Virus record (IMG/VR): IMGVR_UViG_3300025009_000161
Span: 1-47,628 of that record
Reading direction: 5' to 3' (one strand)
Length of the DNA stretch: 47,628 bases
Origin: a virus
Shown here: positions 24,101 to 32,295 of the stretch, piece by piece
Layout: each line of letters starts with the position of its first letter
Position numbering within the stretch: position 1 is the first letter of the stretch
Program-made: the position numbers and the translations under genes
Notes under the pieces: generated by a model
The model's database searches: none
The model's input: only the letters and a program-made list of their open reading frames with translations
Told to the model about the DNA's origin: nothing

Positions 24101-24627
24101 GTTAGTTGATAATAGTTAGAAGAGTTTACCTCACTCATCCCTATATCAGAGGTCATCCCCGAAAAGTCGGTCGTCAAAAAGAAGAAATCGTTTTTTGCAG
24201 CTTCTACTATAGTAGGATGATCAGAGGGAATCTCAGGAGTAATGTTAGTAACATCAGTCCCGTTATACTTCATCCGCTTATTACCAGAAAAGCAATAGAC
24301 AAAACCTAACCCAGAAGTACAAGCATTGTAACCAATAGATCCTCCATTAAAAAGTTCAGAAAATGAACTTCCAGTACTCGCATGAACTGTTCCATCTGTA
24401 AGCCCAAGAATTCGATGCTTATCCCCATTAATTTTCTTAGAGTATACAGTATGAACGAAATTACCAAAAGCTGAACTATTAATATTCTCTGAACCTCTTG
24501 CTAGTGAAAGTATTCCATTTTCATCATAGCAAAGATTATCCATTCTCAGTAATCCTTGAGGATCACCATTTGTGTCATCGTCAGAAGGTCGCCAACCTTT
24601 AGGCCAATTGATCCTTGTTAAGTTCAT
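21127..24627 (-). CDS. Large tail protein (nozzle/hub type) with three C-terminal repeats, 1166 aa
   Basis: The biggest gene. The N-terminal half begins with a grounded structural opening (NLTRINWPKGWRPSDDDTNG...LRMDNLCYDENG) and repeated short beta blades typical of the beta-propeller tail nozzle/stabilisation proteins of short-tailed phages. From about residue 765 three tandem repeats of roughly 90-100 aa follow, each containing NN(Y/L)G...KR, FTP(L/R/I)(I/V)D(G/N)VS, G(I/T)D(I/F) and FEFYG. A final beta domain closes the protein. It follows two connector-like genes and precedes fibre-like genes, consistent with the tail tube end. Function inferred from layout. Confidence 0.6.
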   Translation of the reverse strand: MNLTRINWPKGWRPSDDDTNGDPQGLLRMDNLCYDENGILSLARGSENINSSAFGNFVHTVYSKKINGDKHRILGLTDGTVHASTGSSFSELFNGGSIGYNACTSGLGFVYCFSGNKRMKYNGTDVTNITPEIPSDHPTIVEAAKNDFFFLTTDFSGMTSDIGMSEVNSSNYYQLTTVKNIGSAKYTPGTPWNTMSMGAGGVGEPNDSFWLVFRASDTSLLKSVRVIFSDTDTAHPRNYFYYQWDNVVDGQFNAGTDIWTVLKCSRKDFIQVSTTEALGWESIKSFKIIVESTGEFTFQIGENGVLFIGSNTNPLNGWYEYIQVNVHNSGTATFRSPASPKSPYVTLVNGAAQITPIVPTDTQVNEIWFYRRDVTYLDDVRELGEARKLDKWYQVKVLTSDFGTPFVDNMSDEEALLTGITFPVDPWSVTIQTSGGYLDEEIRDVSEPFNGRLFLMGSKNIYITYPDDYGLYSNLWTLKLSGDTTETNLWIKKVSNNQLVVGTTSDIYEISGTCQELPDLTLDIRITPIGVEYPPWHRAVACDHNIIYYLAADGIRAIAGSQSQLISPQLDLLFREEDRHGVFSVYKAGTGSWEFALEVSQGKLWFPCTLRDGNKRTFVYDIKNQLWFLWDTDPTFIYAEEDDILLGAYADGFIRKLWTGTTLKGVGQNVFLKTVFDDNAQPRNRKDVFTLKITADTANTPVTIYLGKDNGSLINLGTYAFNGIEEKLIEIATTVGLGFRYQLQISGTNLTECKIYNFTIEYDPRPEQLNYLRLPANNLGSISRKRFITYGMVIDTLGNNITFTPLIDNVSATTSEASNSAKETYVHYFNEEVVGTDIGGILSGGTFEFYGLNSEEIVSEKLPSPTKFLIIPSEDYGTPNRKRHSSYKFQIHSRGSLVRFTPRIDGVSYTSFDFSTSEKLTVEYFFGVDTIGIDIGGTLQSLTDTPFEFYGVIKPQEVEVLPPRLTYFRIPENNYGLPAKKRIRTMPMEINTDGSNVSFTPIVDGVSGVSSIFNTAHRQTVLHYFTDDQFGIDFSGDLLGAEPFEFYGLATPLDVEVLPVGRKFDQAGPLELDRLGRVMGFRTKLYTTGTSIPFKIYTEDTEVWSGSFVTVPNTLQIYEVMRVPKTVQGTSLRIVYGPTDVFHRYWTKVRVTISGLNTDNQEFPLQ

Positions 24628-25304
24628 TCAACTACCTTCCCAAAGTTAATAGGTAATCTGGGACGTGCAATAAATCTACCACCAAATACCTGGGGTTGCA
24701 TTTCGTTGACGATGGATTTCGGGAGACTAGCTTTTACCAATCTAAGTTGTTCTATAGAGAATTGATACTTCTGTTTAAAGTAATCTGAAGCATCAGTGTC
24801 TTGGCTAGGGCCTTCTTTACCATAAGACTTGGTGTTGATATAGTATTTAATAAGCCGTCTACGAATAAAGTCTGGAAGTCTAAATTCTGTTCCCGTAGGA
24901 TCTGCAATTCTCCAACAACTAATAATTACTCTATTAGAGATATCTGCTCCCCAGATTCCACTATCATCAAGTCCAATACTTTCATCGGGGACTGGCCAAA
25001 AGTGAATCTTATCGAATCCATAGTTATGTTGAAGATAAAGATAAGGTGTTCCAGTTATAGTTTCGGTGAGTGGATCTATATTAAGATTCCCTATTATAGC
25101 TGATCGTTGTTCAAAAGGCCATACTTTATCCCCCTTCCATGTAACTCGGGAAATAGATAAAAGGCCTTCGGGTAAACTGTATGTAGAAGTTCCACTGACA
25201 ATATCTAGTGAAAAACGGTCAAAGATACAAGGAACATCCGTAGTGAGTTCTATTTCACCCCTGTTAGCCAAATCAATAATGTAGGCGTCATCCCATATTG
25301 GCAT
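24624..25304 (-). CDS. Head-tail adaptor/connector-like protein, 226 aa
   Basis: Starts MPIWDDAYIIDLANRGEIEL, with a beta-rich middle (YSLPEGLLSISRVTWKGDKVWP) and a C-terminal helical bundle: the layout of the DUF-type adaptor proteins found just before the tail nozzle in short-tailed phages. Overlaps both neighbours. Likely part of the neck between portal and nozzle. Call rests on pattern and position. Confidence 0.55.
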   Translation of the reverse strand: MPIWDDAYIIDLANRGEIELTTDVPCIFDRFSLDIVSGTSTYSLPEGLLSISRVTWKGDKVWPFEQRSAIIGNLNIDPLTETITGTPYLYLQHNYGFDKIHFWPVPDESIGLDDSGIWGADISNRVIISCWRIADPTGTEFRLPDFIRRRLIKYYINTKSYGKEGPSQDTDASDYFKQKYQFSIEQLRLVKASLPKSIVNEMQPQVFGGRFIARPRLPINFGKVVE

Positions 25305-25929
25305 TTATTTGTACCATTAGTTGCTTAACTCTATCTGAGTTTTGTCTTCTATTCATCTCTAATTTGATTCTTGCTACTCCCTTTATATAATCCTGATAAA
25401 TACGAAGAGACTTTTTAAACTCTAATCCCTGCTCTAAAAGATCTCCAACAACATAATCTTCTAGGCAAGACTGATGATTAGAGGGAAGTTCCAATGTACT
25501 AGAGGAAGTAAAGTCAGGAGCCTGTGCAGAATAGAACACATACATATTCTGCGTAGGAGCCACCGTGTAATATGGATAAAGGGCTATATATTTGAAGTCA
25601 ATAGGAACAAACCACTGGGGAGTCCCCGATTCAGTTTCCCACTTATCGCTAATTGATTCCAAATGTTTGAAGCCTACTGGTGTAAGGAATTCTTTACGAT
25701 TAGGATTATATATTGCAAAGACTTTAAAGTAGTCTGGAATAATTGAAACCATATCTACATACGCGGTTAAAGGAAATGCAACTGAAACTACTTTTTCGAT
25801 ACATTCAGTGGTCAGCGCAAGTTCATCATAACCATCTTGAAGAGAATCAAATATATCCTCATCCGTATAGAAGATACCTTGGTCATCCAGTTCCTTTTTT
25901 ATTTTAGCAATTACAGTTAGAGTAGTCAT
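25288..25929 (-). CDS. Head-tail adaptor/connector-like protein, 213 aa
   Basis: An N-terminal helical region (MTTLTVIAKIKKELDDQGIFYTDEDIFDSLQDGYDELA) precedes a beta domain with 'Y.S.P...' style strands and a C-terminal helical region (about 165-213). Very similar in style to the following gene, so the two may be paralogous adaptor layers. Overlap of 17 bases with that gene. Neck component inferred. Confidence 0.55.
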   Translation of the reverse strand: MTTLTVIAKIKKELDDQGIFYTDEDIFDSLQDGYDELALTTECIEKVVSVAFPLTAYVDMVSIIPDYFKVFAIYNPNRKEFLTPVGFKHLESISDKWETESGTPQWFVPIDFKYIALYPYYTVAPTQNMYVFYSAQAPDFTSSSTLELPSNHQSCLEDYVVGDLLEQGLEFKKSLRIYQDYIKGVARIKLEMNRRQNSDRVKQLMVQINANMG

Positions 25930-25957
25930 TTGTCGTTCAAGTGCCTTCTGTAATACT

Positions 25958-27097
25958 CTAATTCATCCATACTGCTACCTCATCTCTTAGAGTCATTCTA
26001 TCACAATGGAATGTCTTTAACTCTCCAATCATTAAGTTCCTATCATCCAAGTATCTCCTGTAGTAGTCATCCTCGTAGGTAGATAACCTAACCTCTATAT
26101 AGTCCGCCATAGACATTGTGTCGGCTACAGCATTTGGAACCCAAGTTGAAAGACTTAATGAAATAGAGTCATCTAAAGTTAAAGTATCCGCGATGGGTTG
26201 GAAAGTATTAAACCTAATTTGTTGAGAATCTGAAAGTACTAAAGTGTCATTAAGTAAAGCGAGAAGTAAAAAACTCACTTGGATTTTATCATCTAGAACC
26301 ATTCTATCCCCAAATGATAAGGCCCAATTTCTAACTAAACTTACTGCATCTCCCCAATTATTTAGAGTGTCAGCAACCAGTCTAGAAAGAAATTCGATTT
26401 GTTCTAAGACATCTTGCCAATTATTTAGTGAATCTCCTACTTGAATCTGGTGATCTAGAGTAACTACTAATATATCTGATAGATATAAAGTATCCCCCAC
26501 TTCTACTGTAAGTTCATCTGCAATTGCCAAAAGTATTGAATCAGATAAAGTAAAATAATCACTTACTTGTTTAAATACAAGTTGTGGACTAAAAACACTA
26601 AAACTATCTAACCAACTATTTAATGTAGATGCAACTGAAGCTTCCAATTGAACCGGAAGTAAAACTTCTAATGCGTCACTTAGATCCAGAGTATCACTAA
26701 CTTCTTCTCCTAAATGTCCAATAACATACTCTAGGATACTATCATCCAAATCTAATTGAGAGGCAACTTCTTGGAAAAGGTTACCTATTAAGCCTAAATT
26801 AATTGAGTCTGCCCACGTATTAAGATCATCTGCAATAACCTGAGTTAACGGAGCAGAGGGTTCTTCTGAGACTACTAGATCTACTGCAACAGCATCAGAA
26901 AAGCTTAATGTATCAGCAAAAATACCAACAAGGTTATATACAGTTGGGGCAGAAATCTCAATAATTAACTGTGTAATTCGGGCACTAGGAATTTGTCCTG
27001 AACCAGATAACTCAGTGATAAGTTGAGTAATTCTAGCATTCGGGACTTGTCCTGAACCAGAAATTTCAATGGGTAATTGTGTTACTCTTCCTGCCAT
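25958..27097 (-). CDS. Repeat-rich virion protein (DTLxLSDS repeats), 379 aa
   Basis: Two repeat families can be seen. Residues 1-50 hold three copies of ARITQLIxEISGSGQ-like units. From about residue 60 to 340 there are about ten units of roughly 25-30 aa around the motif (A/G)DTLxLSDxI or DTLNNWxDS, alternating the LSD and NNW forms. The ending is charged (YYRRYLDDRNLM). Aspartate-rich regular repeats suggest a fibrous or calcium-stabilised beta structure, although no RTX nonapeptide is present. It lies between lectin-like and connector genes, so a surface or fibre protein is likely. Confidence 0.6.
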   Translation of the reverse strand: MAGRVTQLPIEISGSGQVPNARITQLITELSGSGQIPSARITQLIIEISAPTVYNLVGIFADTLSFSDAVAVDLVVSEEPSAPLTQVIADDLNTWADSINLGLIGNLFQEVASQLDLDDSILEYVIGHLGEEVSDTLDLSDALEVLLPVQLEASVASTLNSWLDSFSVFSPQLVFKQVSDYFTLSDSILLAIADELTVEVGDTLYLSDILVVTLDHQIQVGDSLNNWQDVLEQIEFLSRLVADTLNNWGDAVSLVRNWALSFGDRMVLDDKIQVSFLLLALLNDTLVLSDSQQIRFNTFQPIADTLTLDDSISLSLSTWVPNAVADTMSMADYIEVRLSTYEDDYYRRYLDDRNLMIGELKTFHCDRMTLRDEVAVWMN

Positions 27098-27106
27098 TAT
27101 AGCCTA

Positions 27107-28144
27107 CTACGAAGATATATTAACTCCCCATTCAGCTGCATTTACTTCAGCTTCTTCCCATGCTGCTGTTGTAGCTGGAGAAACTAACCATTGTTTTTCT
27201 AAATGAACATAGGCTGAACCTAAAATTAACTCATCACTAAGATAATCTGTTCCACTTATTTTGGAAAATAGTTTAATCCCTACTGCGGTTGCATCATCCC
27301 TCCGAGCAGCCGCAATTAAATTAAGAGCGTCTACTGTTACTGTAGGAATATCATCAATTACAACACTATTTTTATGACCTACGGTAGCGGAATTAATATA
27401 GTCAGTGTCATCATTTTTTGGATTTTCGTCTTGACAGGTATATCTAGCTCCTGTACTTGCTGTAAAATCTATATTTGATCCATCCCCTGTGGGTAAGAAA
27501 TAATAGACTCTGCGCTCAATACTTAAAGCATCCCAAGGTGCTGCATCAGCTCCATCATAAATGTGAACATTATCTATACTAATATTGTTTCCTCCAAAAT
27601 GACTAAATCCTATCTTAGTTGCGTAGGCATTAGCAGTTTCCATTGTGTCAACGGCATCACCGGAGACAATATTAATATCAGTCACATTGTCATATCCAGG
27701 ACCAGTAATAGTTAAAGTGATAACACCAGCCGAGGCATGAATATAGACTTTACCTGCAATCCAATAAGTAGTGTTAGCCGCTAGTGCATGAGTTCCTGTG
27801 GCCAATAAAGTTGCATTTCTATATACCTTAATAATTCCAGCCGCGGTAATCCTAAAATTAATTTGATTAGTAGTTCCATCTAAAATATTAATACCCTTTT
27901 GGGTGTCATTCCCGGGTGTAATACCTAAAGTTATATTATACCCAAAATAGATGGTTTGCCAATTTGCAGTAGCTCCAGTTATATTAGCAAAGGTTTTGTA
28001 AATAGAATTTCCATCTAGTATAATGGATCTTCCATAGCTATATATGCCAGAACCCACATTAGAAAAACTATTTGCATTAGATCCAGCATCCCATCTTTGG
28101 GTAATAGCAGTATAGAAGTCAAACCCATCCATAAACAGCGACAT
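27107..28144 (-). CDS. Lectin-like (LamG type) virion protein, 345 aa
   Basis: Residues 1-205 form a concanavalin/LamG-like jelly roll (MSLFMDGFDFYTAITQRWD..., ending ISIDNVHIYDG). The C-terminal 130 residues (YFLPTGDGSNIDFTASTGARY..., TVTVDALNLIAAARRDD) are a second beta domain widely seen at the end of phage surface proteins and shared with the protein at 18693-19808. It follows the fused glycosyltransferase-methyltransferase gene. Likely a glycan-binding or structural surface protein. Confidence 0.6.
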   Translation of the reverse strand: MSLFMDGFDFYTAITQRWDAGSNANSFSNVGSGIYSYGRSIILDGNSIYKTFANITGATANWQTIYFGYNITLGITPGNDTQKGINILDGTTNQINFRITAAGIIKVYRNATLLATGTHALAANTTYWIAGKVYIHASAGVITLTITGPGYDNVTDINIVSGDAVDTMETANAYATKIGFSHFGGNNISIDNVHIYDGADAAPWDALSIERRVYYFLPTGDGSNIDFTASTGARYTCQDENPKNDDTDYINSATVGHKNSVVIDDIPTVTVDALNLIAAARRDDATAVGIKLFSKISGTDYLSDELILGSAYVHLEKQWLVSPATTAAWEEAEVNAAEWGVNISS

Positions 28145-28145
28145 T

Positions 28146-29309
28146 TCATTCTCCTAATTTAGTTGCTGTTAATAAGATATTATAGAAATCATCTGTAATA
28201 CAACTATCCACTTTGCAATTCAAATTCCTAACTAATGCACTTAAAGTTAAGGGTGTAAATCCAGTCTTATGAAAATCATAAGGGTTTGATTGAGCACCAT
28301 AAAGAACGTTCATTACATCATTGTCTACTATACCTTCAACAAGTTTTTTAGCTGCCCATTCAATTGAGGGGACAACTATTCTAACTTCACCTTCTGGTTT
28401 TAACACCCGGAGCCATTCTTTTAATAACTGAATATGCTCTTCCCGATCAAAATGCTCTAAGACGTGCGAAGAGAAAATGATATCAAAAGAGCCGTTATCA
28501 AAAGGCAACTGCCTAATATCACAGCGAAAGTCGGGTTGACATTCCTCTCGAATATCCACCCTAGTAACCTCTCCATCTGGATCCTCACGGTAAACTCCTC
28601 CACATCCTATATCTAGGATTTTCTTGGTTCCCGTAGAAACTAATCTACGCATTGGTAATGAGTTGGGAGGGAGTTCATAAGCTCTATGGTTTATTGAATC
28701 CCAATGTTTGCACATAACTGTGGCATCTGCAAAGATTTTGTACTCTGTATTATCTAGTACATTCTTGCAGAAATATAAATCCTCTGTCCACATTTCGGCA
28801 AAATTTCTGTTATCTAGAAAATCGTCTTTATCTATTGTCTTGAACCAGGGTTTAGGCAACTTCTTCAGAATCTCTGTTCTAATTAAAGTACAATCCATAC
28901 CTAGTCCACTAACTTCAAAATACTCACCGATTTTCCAATCCCAATAACTCCCACTACCATTACCTCGAAACACTAAAGGTGCTGGAGGTTCAGATTTAGA
29001 ACAGTAAATTCCGCCCACAACTCCTAAAGTGGGATCATTTTCCATTCTAAAAATAAATTGTTTCAATGCATGAAGTGGAGGCTCAGTATCGTCTCCAACA
29101 AAGAAAACATAACGTGTGTTAAGTTTTATAGCTTCTTCACAGATTCTATTTCTGGCAGCTGCAACTTGCTGTCCAGGAACTATCATCATATTAGCATTAT
29201 AGTTAATAGGGGGTGTTTGTCCCCGCAAAGCTAATGCCCATTCAATTGTAACAGGTCTATATAAAGTAGGGATTCCAATTAGAAGACCAATACCATGTTC
29301 GAATTTCAT
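28146..29309 (-). CDS. Bifunctional glycosyltransferase (GT-A) - SAM methyltransferase fusion, 387 aa
   Basis: Residues 1-220 are a GT-A fold glycosyltransferase: RNRICEEAI, then YVFFVGDDTEPP with the acidic DxD-type motif near 73, and TEDLYFCKNV near 175. Residues 228-387 are a class I methyltransferase: LDIGCGG at 232-238 (SAM loop), VDIR at 251-254, and SHVLEHF at 281-287, the UbiE/Methyltransf_11 signature. The two activities would add a sugar and methylate it, or modify a partner glycan. The gene sits within the virion operon rather than in a wall-synthesis cluster, so the target may be a capsid or fibre protein. Domain calls firm, target inferred. Confidence 0.8.
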   Translation of the reverse strand: MKFEHGIGLLIGIPTLYRPVTIEWALALRGQTPPINYNANMMIVPGQQVAAARNRICEEAIKLNTRYVFFVGDDTEPPLHALKQFIFRMENDPTLGVVGGIYCSKSEPPAPLVFRGNGSGSYWDWKIGEYFEVSGLGMDCTLIRTEILKKLPKPWFKTIDKDDFLDNRNFAEMWTEDLYFCKNVLDNTEYKIFADATVMCKHWDSINHRAYELPPNSLPMRRLVSTGTKKILDIGCGGVYREDPDGEVTRVDIREECQPDFRCDIRQLPFDNGSFDIIFSSHVLEHFDREEHIQLLKEWLRVLKPEGEVRIVVPSIEWAAKKLVEGIVDNDVMNVLYGAQSNPYDFHKTGFTPLTLSALVRNLNCKVDSCITDDFYNILLTATKLGE

Positions 29310-29320
29310 TTAAACTTCCT

Positions 29321-29779
29321 TTAATTACTAACTGTATAAGAGATGGAAAATGTGTTTGAAGTTGTCTTATTTATCGTTGTAAAAGTGGCCCGACCTAACA
29401 TTACTCCTGAACTATCAGTCACGAATAAGGCTACTTCCCCTAATGTAGTGTTAGCCTGATTAGTGGCCCAAGAAGCTTGCGCTTGCCAAGAAGGTGGATT
29501 AGAAGTAAGATTAGCAGTATTAAAAGATTGGATTGCAATTCTTGAAGATTCACCACCTAAAGCAGTATCACCTGTTGCAGGGGCCGATGTTCCGGTTCCA
29601 ACAGCCATGTAAGCAATACTTTCAGCAGTATTAATTTCAGAACTAGCTATCTGTTGAAGAACCCATCTTCGGCCCGCTATTACGATAGTATTGTTAATTA
29701 CTTGTCGATCCAAGACTTTTCCATTAGAATCGCCTAGGACAATCTCTAAACATCCACGCATCCTGATTACGTCTTGCAT
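29321..29779 (-). CDS. Putative virion structural protein, 152 aa
   Basis: Beta-rich protein: an N-terminal strand region (RGCLEIVLGDSNGKVLDRQVINNTIV), then AYMAVGTGTSAPATGDTALG and a TLGEVALF...GVMLGRATF ending. This pattern is common in small phage tail or fibre-base proteins. It stands between the HELRH protein and the fused transferase. Assigned by style only. Confidence 0.5.
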   Translation of the reverse strand: MQDVIRMRGCLEIVLGDSNGKVLDRQVINNTIVIAGRRWVLQQIASSEINTAESIAYMAVGTGTSAPATGDTALGGESSRIAIQSFNTANLTSNPPSWQAQASWATNQANTTLGEVALFVTDSSGVMLGRATFTTINKTTSNTFSISYTVSN

Positions 29780-29788
29780 TTGATCTCC

Positions 29789-30457
29789 TTACTTAAAACT
29801 CTTCAGTAACTTAAAATATAACTCTTTAGCTTTCTTACCTAATTCCTCAGCTTTGTAAGCTTCAATTTCATGAGGAATATTTTTGTTGGTTCCCTCGGCT
29901 AAAACTCTTTCTGCTGGATAGGGACCTAGTTGCTTAATCCCTCTAGGAAATCGGGGATCCTTAAATTGAACTGCGTGTCTAAGTTCATGGAGTAAAGCCC
30001 CTGTACGATCTTGAACATCCCCAAAAGATGTTTTAATGGTATTGGCTACACTATCACTAGGATTTATAGTAACATGATCTACTTGAGGATAGTAGCGTCC
30101 CTTAGATCCTGGAGTAATTAAATTATTTATTGCTCTGGGATTGGCCCTAGCTAAAAATGAGGGGTATCTGGTATTAATAAAAGAGAGTGCCTCTATAGTA
30201 TCATCAGTTAAATGAGGATATGCTTTAGCTGTTTCAGGAATGTTAGCAAAAAAGGCTTGTTTAAATTTTCCAATAGTCTTAGGATTCAAAACCATCGCCC
30301 CAACAGAACCCATTGGACCTAAAGGAGTATCCGCATAAGGCTCTCCACCACTTAATTTAGTAAATTCAGCCATAGCTTCAGGACTCCGCATAGCAGCCCA
30401 AATCTGATTACGAAGTCTATCTTTAGGATTAGAAGCTTTTAGCTGCAACTGAGGCAT
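29789..30457 (-). CDS. Zinc-metallopeptidase-like protein (HELRH), 222 aa
   Basis: The helix GALLHELRHAVQF (H157, E158, H161) is a zincin HExxH motif. An upstream conserved-looking stretch (GRYYPQVDHVTINPSD) may supply an edge strand. A third ligand could be E192 or a histidine further on (IPHEIEAYKAEELG). It overlaps the methyltransferase gene by 29 bases. Possibilities are a virion-borne peptidase acting on coat or host cell-wall protein, or a maturation protease for the capsid or scaffold. No known endolysin is otherwise visible. Motif clear, role unknown. Confidence 0.55.
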   Translation of the reverse strand: MPQLQLKASNPKDRLRNQIWAAMRSPEAMAEFTKLSGGEPYADTPLGPMGSVGAMVLNPKTIGKFKQAFFANIPETAKAYPHLTDDTIEALSFINTRYPSFLARANPRAINNLITPGSKGRYYPQVDHVTINPSDSVANTIKTSFGDVQDRTGALLHELRHAVQFKDPRFPRGIKQLGPYPAERVLAEGTNKNIPHEIEAYKAEELGKKAKELYFKLLKSFK

Positions 30458-30968
30458 TTAACGTCTCCATCATAGCCTGTTGATAGGTAAACTTTTTCAT
30501 TTTGATGGCTTTAATAACTGAATTATGCTTTTCCATAGGTTCAGGATCACAAACTACAATACCAAAACCACCCCTTACAAGCTGTCTGGCAACAACTTCC
30601 CGCTCCATTATACAAACATGATAATCATTCGCGGAAGCTTGTCGTCCATAGAGTGTTGCTTCCCAAAAATCTTTCATACCACGATAATTTGACTTCCAAT
30701 ACTCATAGCAGATACTAAATTCTGGGAAGCTTAAAGTTAGAGAAGCATCTGGCTGGAGTACTCGATAAATCTCATTATAAATGAATTGGTGTGCAGATTT
30801 CGGGATGTGCTCTAAAACATGATATGCAACAATCTCTTCTACTTCATCGTCCTTATATGGGAACTTCCCAGTAAAATTAAATACCTTATCAGGCTCGACA
30901 GCAGGGTCTATATCCACATTAATAAAACCTGGAATCTTATTGAATCCACAACCTAGATTAAGTTTCAT
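30429..30968 (-). CDS. SAM-dependent methyltransferase, 179 aa
   Basis: Class I methyltransferase of the small phage type: LNLGCGFNKIPGFINVDID at the N-terminus (SAM-binding loop and acidic strand end), then HVLEHI near 50 and a YRVLQPDASL strand. It overlaps the upstream glycosyltransferase by 4 bases (ATGA), so the two form a pair mirrored by the fused protein at 28146-29309. Small stand-alone members of this type are often glycan or capsule modification enzymes. Substrate unknown. Confidence 0.75.
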   Translation of the reverse strand: MKLNLGCGFNKIPGFINVDIDPAVEPDKVFNFTGKFPYKDDEVEEIVAYHVLEHIPKSAHQFIYNEIYRVLQPDASLTLSFPEFSICYEYWKSNYRGMKDFWEATLYGRQASANDYHVCIMEREVVARQLVRGGFGIVVCDPEPMEKHNSVIKAIKMKKFTYQQAMMETLNASVAAKSF

Positions 30969-31735
30969 AATGAATCCCCAAAATCCATTTTATCACTTAC
31001 ACTTACTTGAATAGCTTGAACCTGTTTGTGATATTCTTCTCCACGATCTCCCCGTACATTATTTTCAACTGTATCCTTTGGTTTATAAAACTCTCTAAGT
31101 TTCTCTACATTGCATTGGGATACGAATTCGGGATCAAGTTTGTGGTGAGTTGGTACTCCAATATGAGTGTAGATCCCAACGTGTTCTCCTATTTCTTGTT
31201 TACACCGTAGACAGAAATAAATGTCCTCTGTCCCATTTGGCCCAGTAATGAACCAAGGAGGATCTAGCTCTTTGAGGAGGGATGTTTTGATTGCAACTGT
31301 TGCAAATCCGATAGCATAAACTTCACAAAGATCCTCTTTAGCTTTCTCAATAACTTCATTTTCATGAACTAACTTAATGTCCGCGAGATCATTTGTTGGC
31401 TCCCGTTTAAAAGACATTGCATTAAAGGGATATCCCCTAATATAAGTATGAGCCATTACAATATCTTTATCCGCATCAATTAAAGTTTCTATTGTTTTGA
31501 CATCGAGCAGCATGTCATCATCAATAAAAACTAAATAATCACATTCGGATTGAAGTGCCATTTTAGCAGCTTCATTCCGCATCCTATCAATGGATAGACG
31601 TGTAGGAGCCATTTGTAAAAACTCCCATTTACGTTGTTCTGCAATTCTACCCAAATGGTAATAAAGAGCAGTATGATTCGCGTAAACGGAAGCGTTAACT
31701 TCAGTGAGTAGATTAGTGCCTAATAAGATTCTCAT
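30965..31735 (-). CDS. GT-A glycosyltransferase, 256 aa
   Basis: GT-A fold: MRILLGTNLLTEVNASVYAN, RMRNEAAKMALQSECDYLVFIDDDM with the metal-binding acidic cluster at 72-74, and a TEDIYFCLRCKQ segment later. The start at 31735 is chosen after the hairpin at 31749-31770; an in-frame ATG at 31762 lies inside that hairpin. Overlaps its methyltransferase partner by 4 bases. With that gene it mirrors the fused GT-MTase. Likely a virion- or host-glycan-modifying enzyme; acceptor unknown. Confidence 0.75.
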   Translation of the reverse strand: MRILLGTNLLTEVNASVYANHTALYYHLGRIAEQRKWEFLQMAPTRLSIDRMRNEAAKMALQSECDYLVFIDDDMLLDVKTIETLIDADKDIVMAHTYIRGYPFNAMSFKREPTNDLADIKLVHENEVIEKAKEDLCEVYAIGFATVAIKTSLLKELDPPWFITGPNGTEDIYFCLRCKQEIGEHVGIYTHIGVPTHHKLDPEFVSQCNVEKLREFYKPKDTVENNVRGDRGEEYHKQVQAIQVSVSDKMDFGDSL

Positions 31736-31748
31736 TTTGGTATAAGAA

Positions 31749-31770
31749 GGGAGAGTTCTCATCCTCTCCC
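31749..31770 (-). terminator. Hairpin after the capsid/decoration genes (attenuator or weak terminator)
   Basis: GGGAGAG (31749-31755) and CTCTCCC (31764-31770) form a perfect 7-bp stem with an 8-base loop, in the 50-base gap between the decoration protein stop and the glycosyltransferase start. Read on the minus strand it is followed by TTCTTAT, a poor U tract, so partial termination or RNA processing is more likely than a full stop. It would make capsid-gene messages more abundant than downstream ones. Confidence 0.5.
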
Positions 31771-31785
31771 TGATTAGAATAAAGT

Positions 31786-32295
31786 TTAAGCTAAAGCTCT
31801 CAACCAAACTTTAACCATTTGGGTTTGAACAGTTGAAGCATTAGCGGTAGAAGAAGCAGAACCCGCAATAGATGCAAGTGCTTCTGCCATTACAATAGCG
31901 TGAGGAGCCAATGCAGCCGCACCTACTGTAGAATACCCAAAGGCATTATTAACTGTATCAATAGTCAATAAATTACCGAGGGCTTGTGCAGCAATAGAGG
32001 ACCAGCTATCAGTGGAAGCCGCACGAGTACGGTTCACAAATTTAGCCTGTGCACAATAACCAGCAGCAACAATTTCTACAATCTGTCCTGGAGCAGTTTC
32101 TTTAGCAGCTACTCCAGCAAAGAAAGGATGTGCAATTGTAACTCCGCCTGCTGTAGATGGAAGTTTCACTTGACTTAAATCACTTGTATTTAAGACAATA
32201 GGTGAACCTGCTGGAATAGTGACAGAAGATTCTGCACTAACAGCGCTAATACGACCACGCCAGGGACGATTTTTAGTTCCTAATGGGGAATTCAT
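31786..32295 (-). CDS. Capsid decoration/stabilisation-like protein, 169 aa
   Basis: Beta-rich, Ala/Ser/Val-rich protein immediately after the major capsid gene. VTIPAGSPIVLNTSDLSQVKLPST and FFAGVAAKETAPGQIVEIVAAGYC match the style of DUF2190-like or lambda D-like head decoration proteins. The start has GGAG-type sequence upstream (AAAGGAGACGAAAC before ATG). Position supports the call. Confidence 0.55.
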   Translation of the reverse strand: MNSPLGTKNRPWRGRISAVSAESSVTIPAGSPIVLNTSDLSQVKLPSTAGGVTIAHPFFAGVAAKETAPGQIVEIVAAGYCAQAKFVNRTRAASTDSWSSIAAQALGNLLTIDTVNNAFGYSTVGAAALAPHAIVMAEALASIAGSASSTANASTVQTQMVKVWLRALA

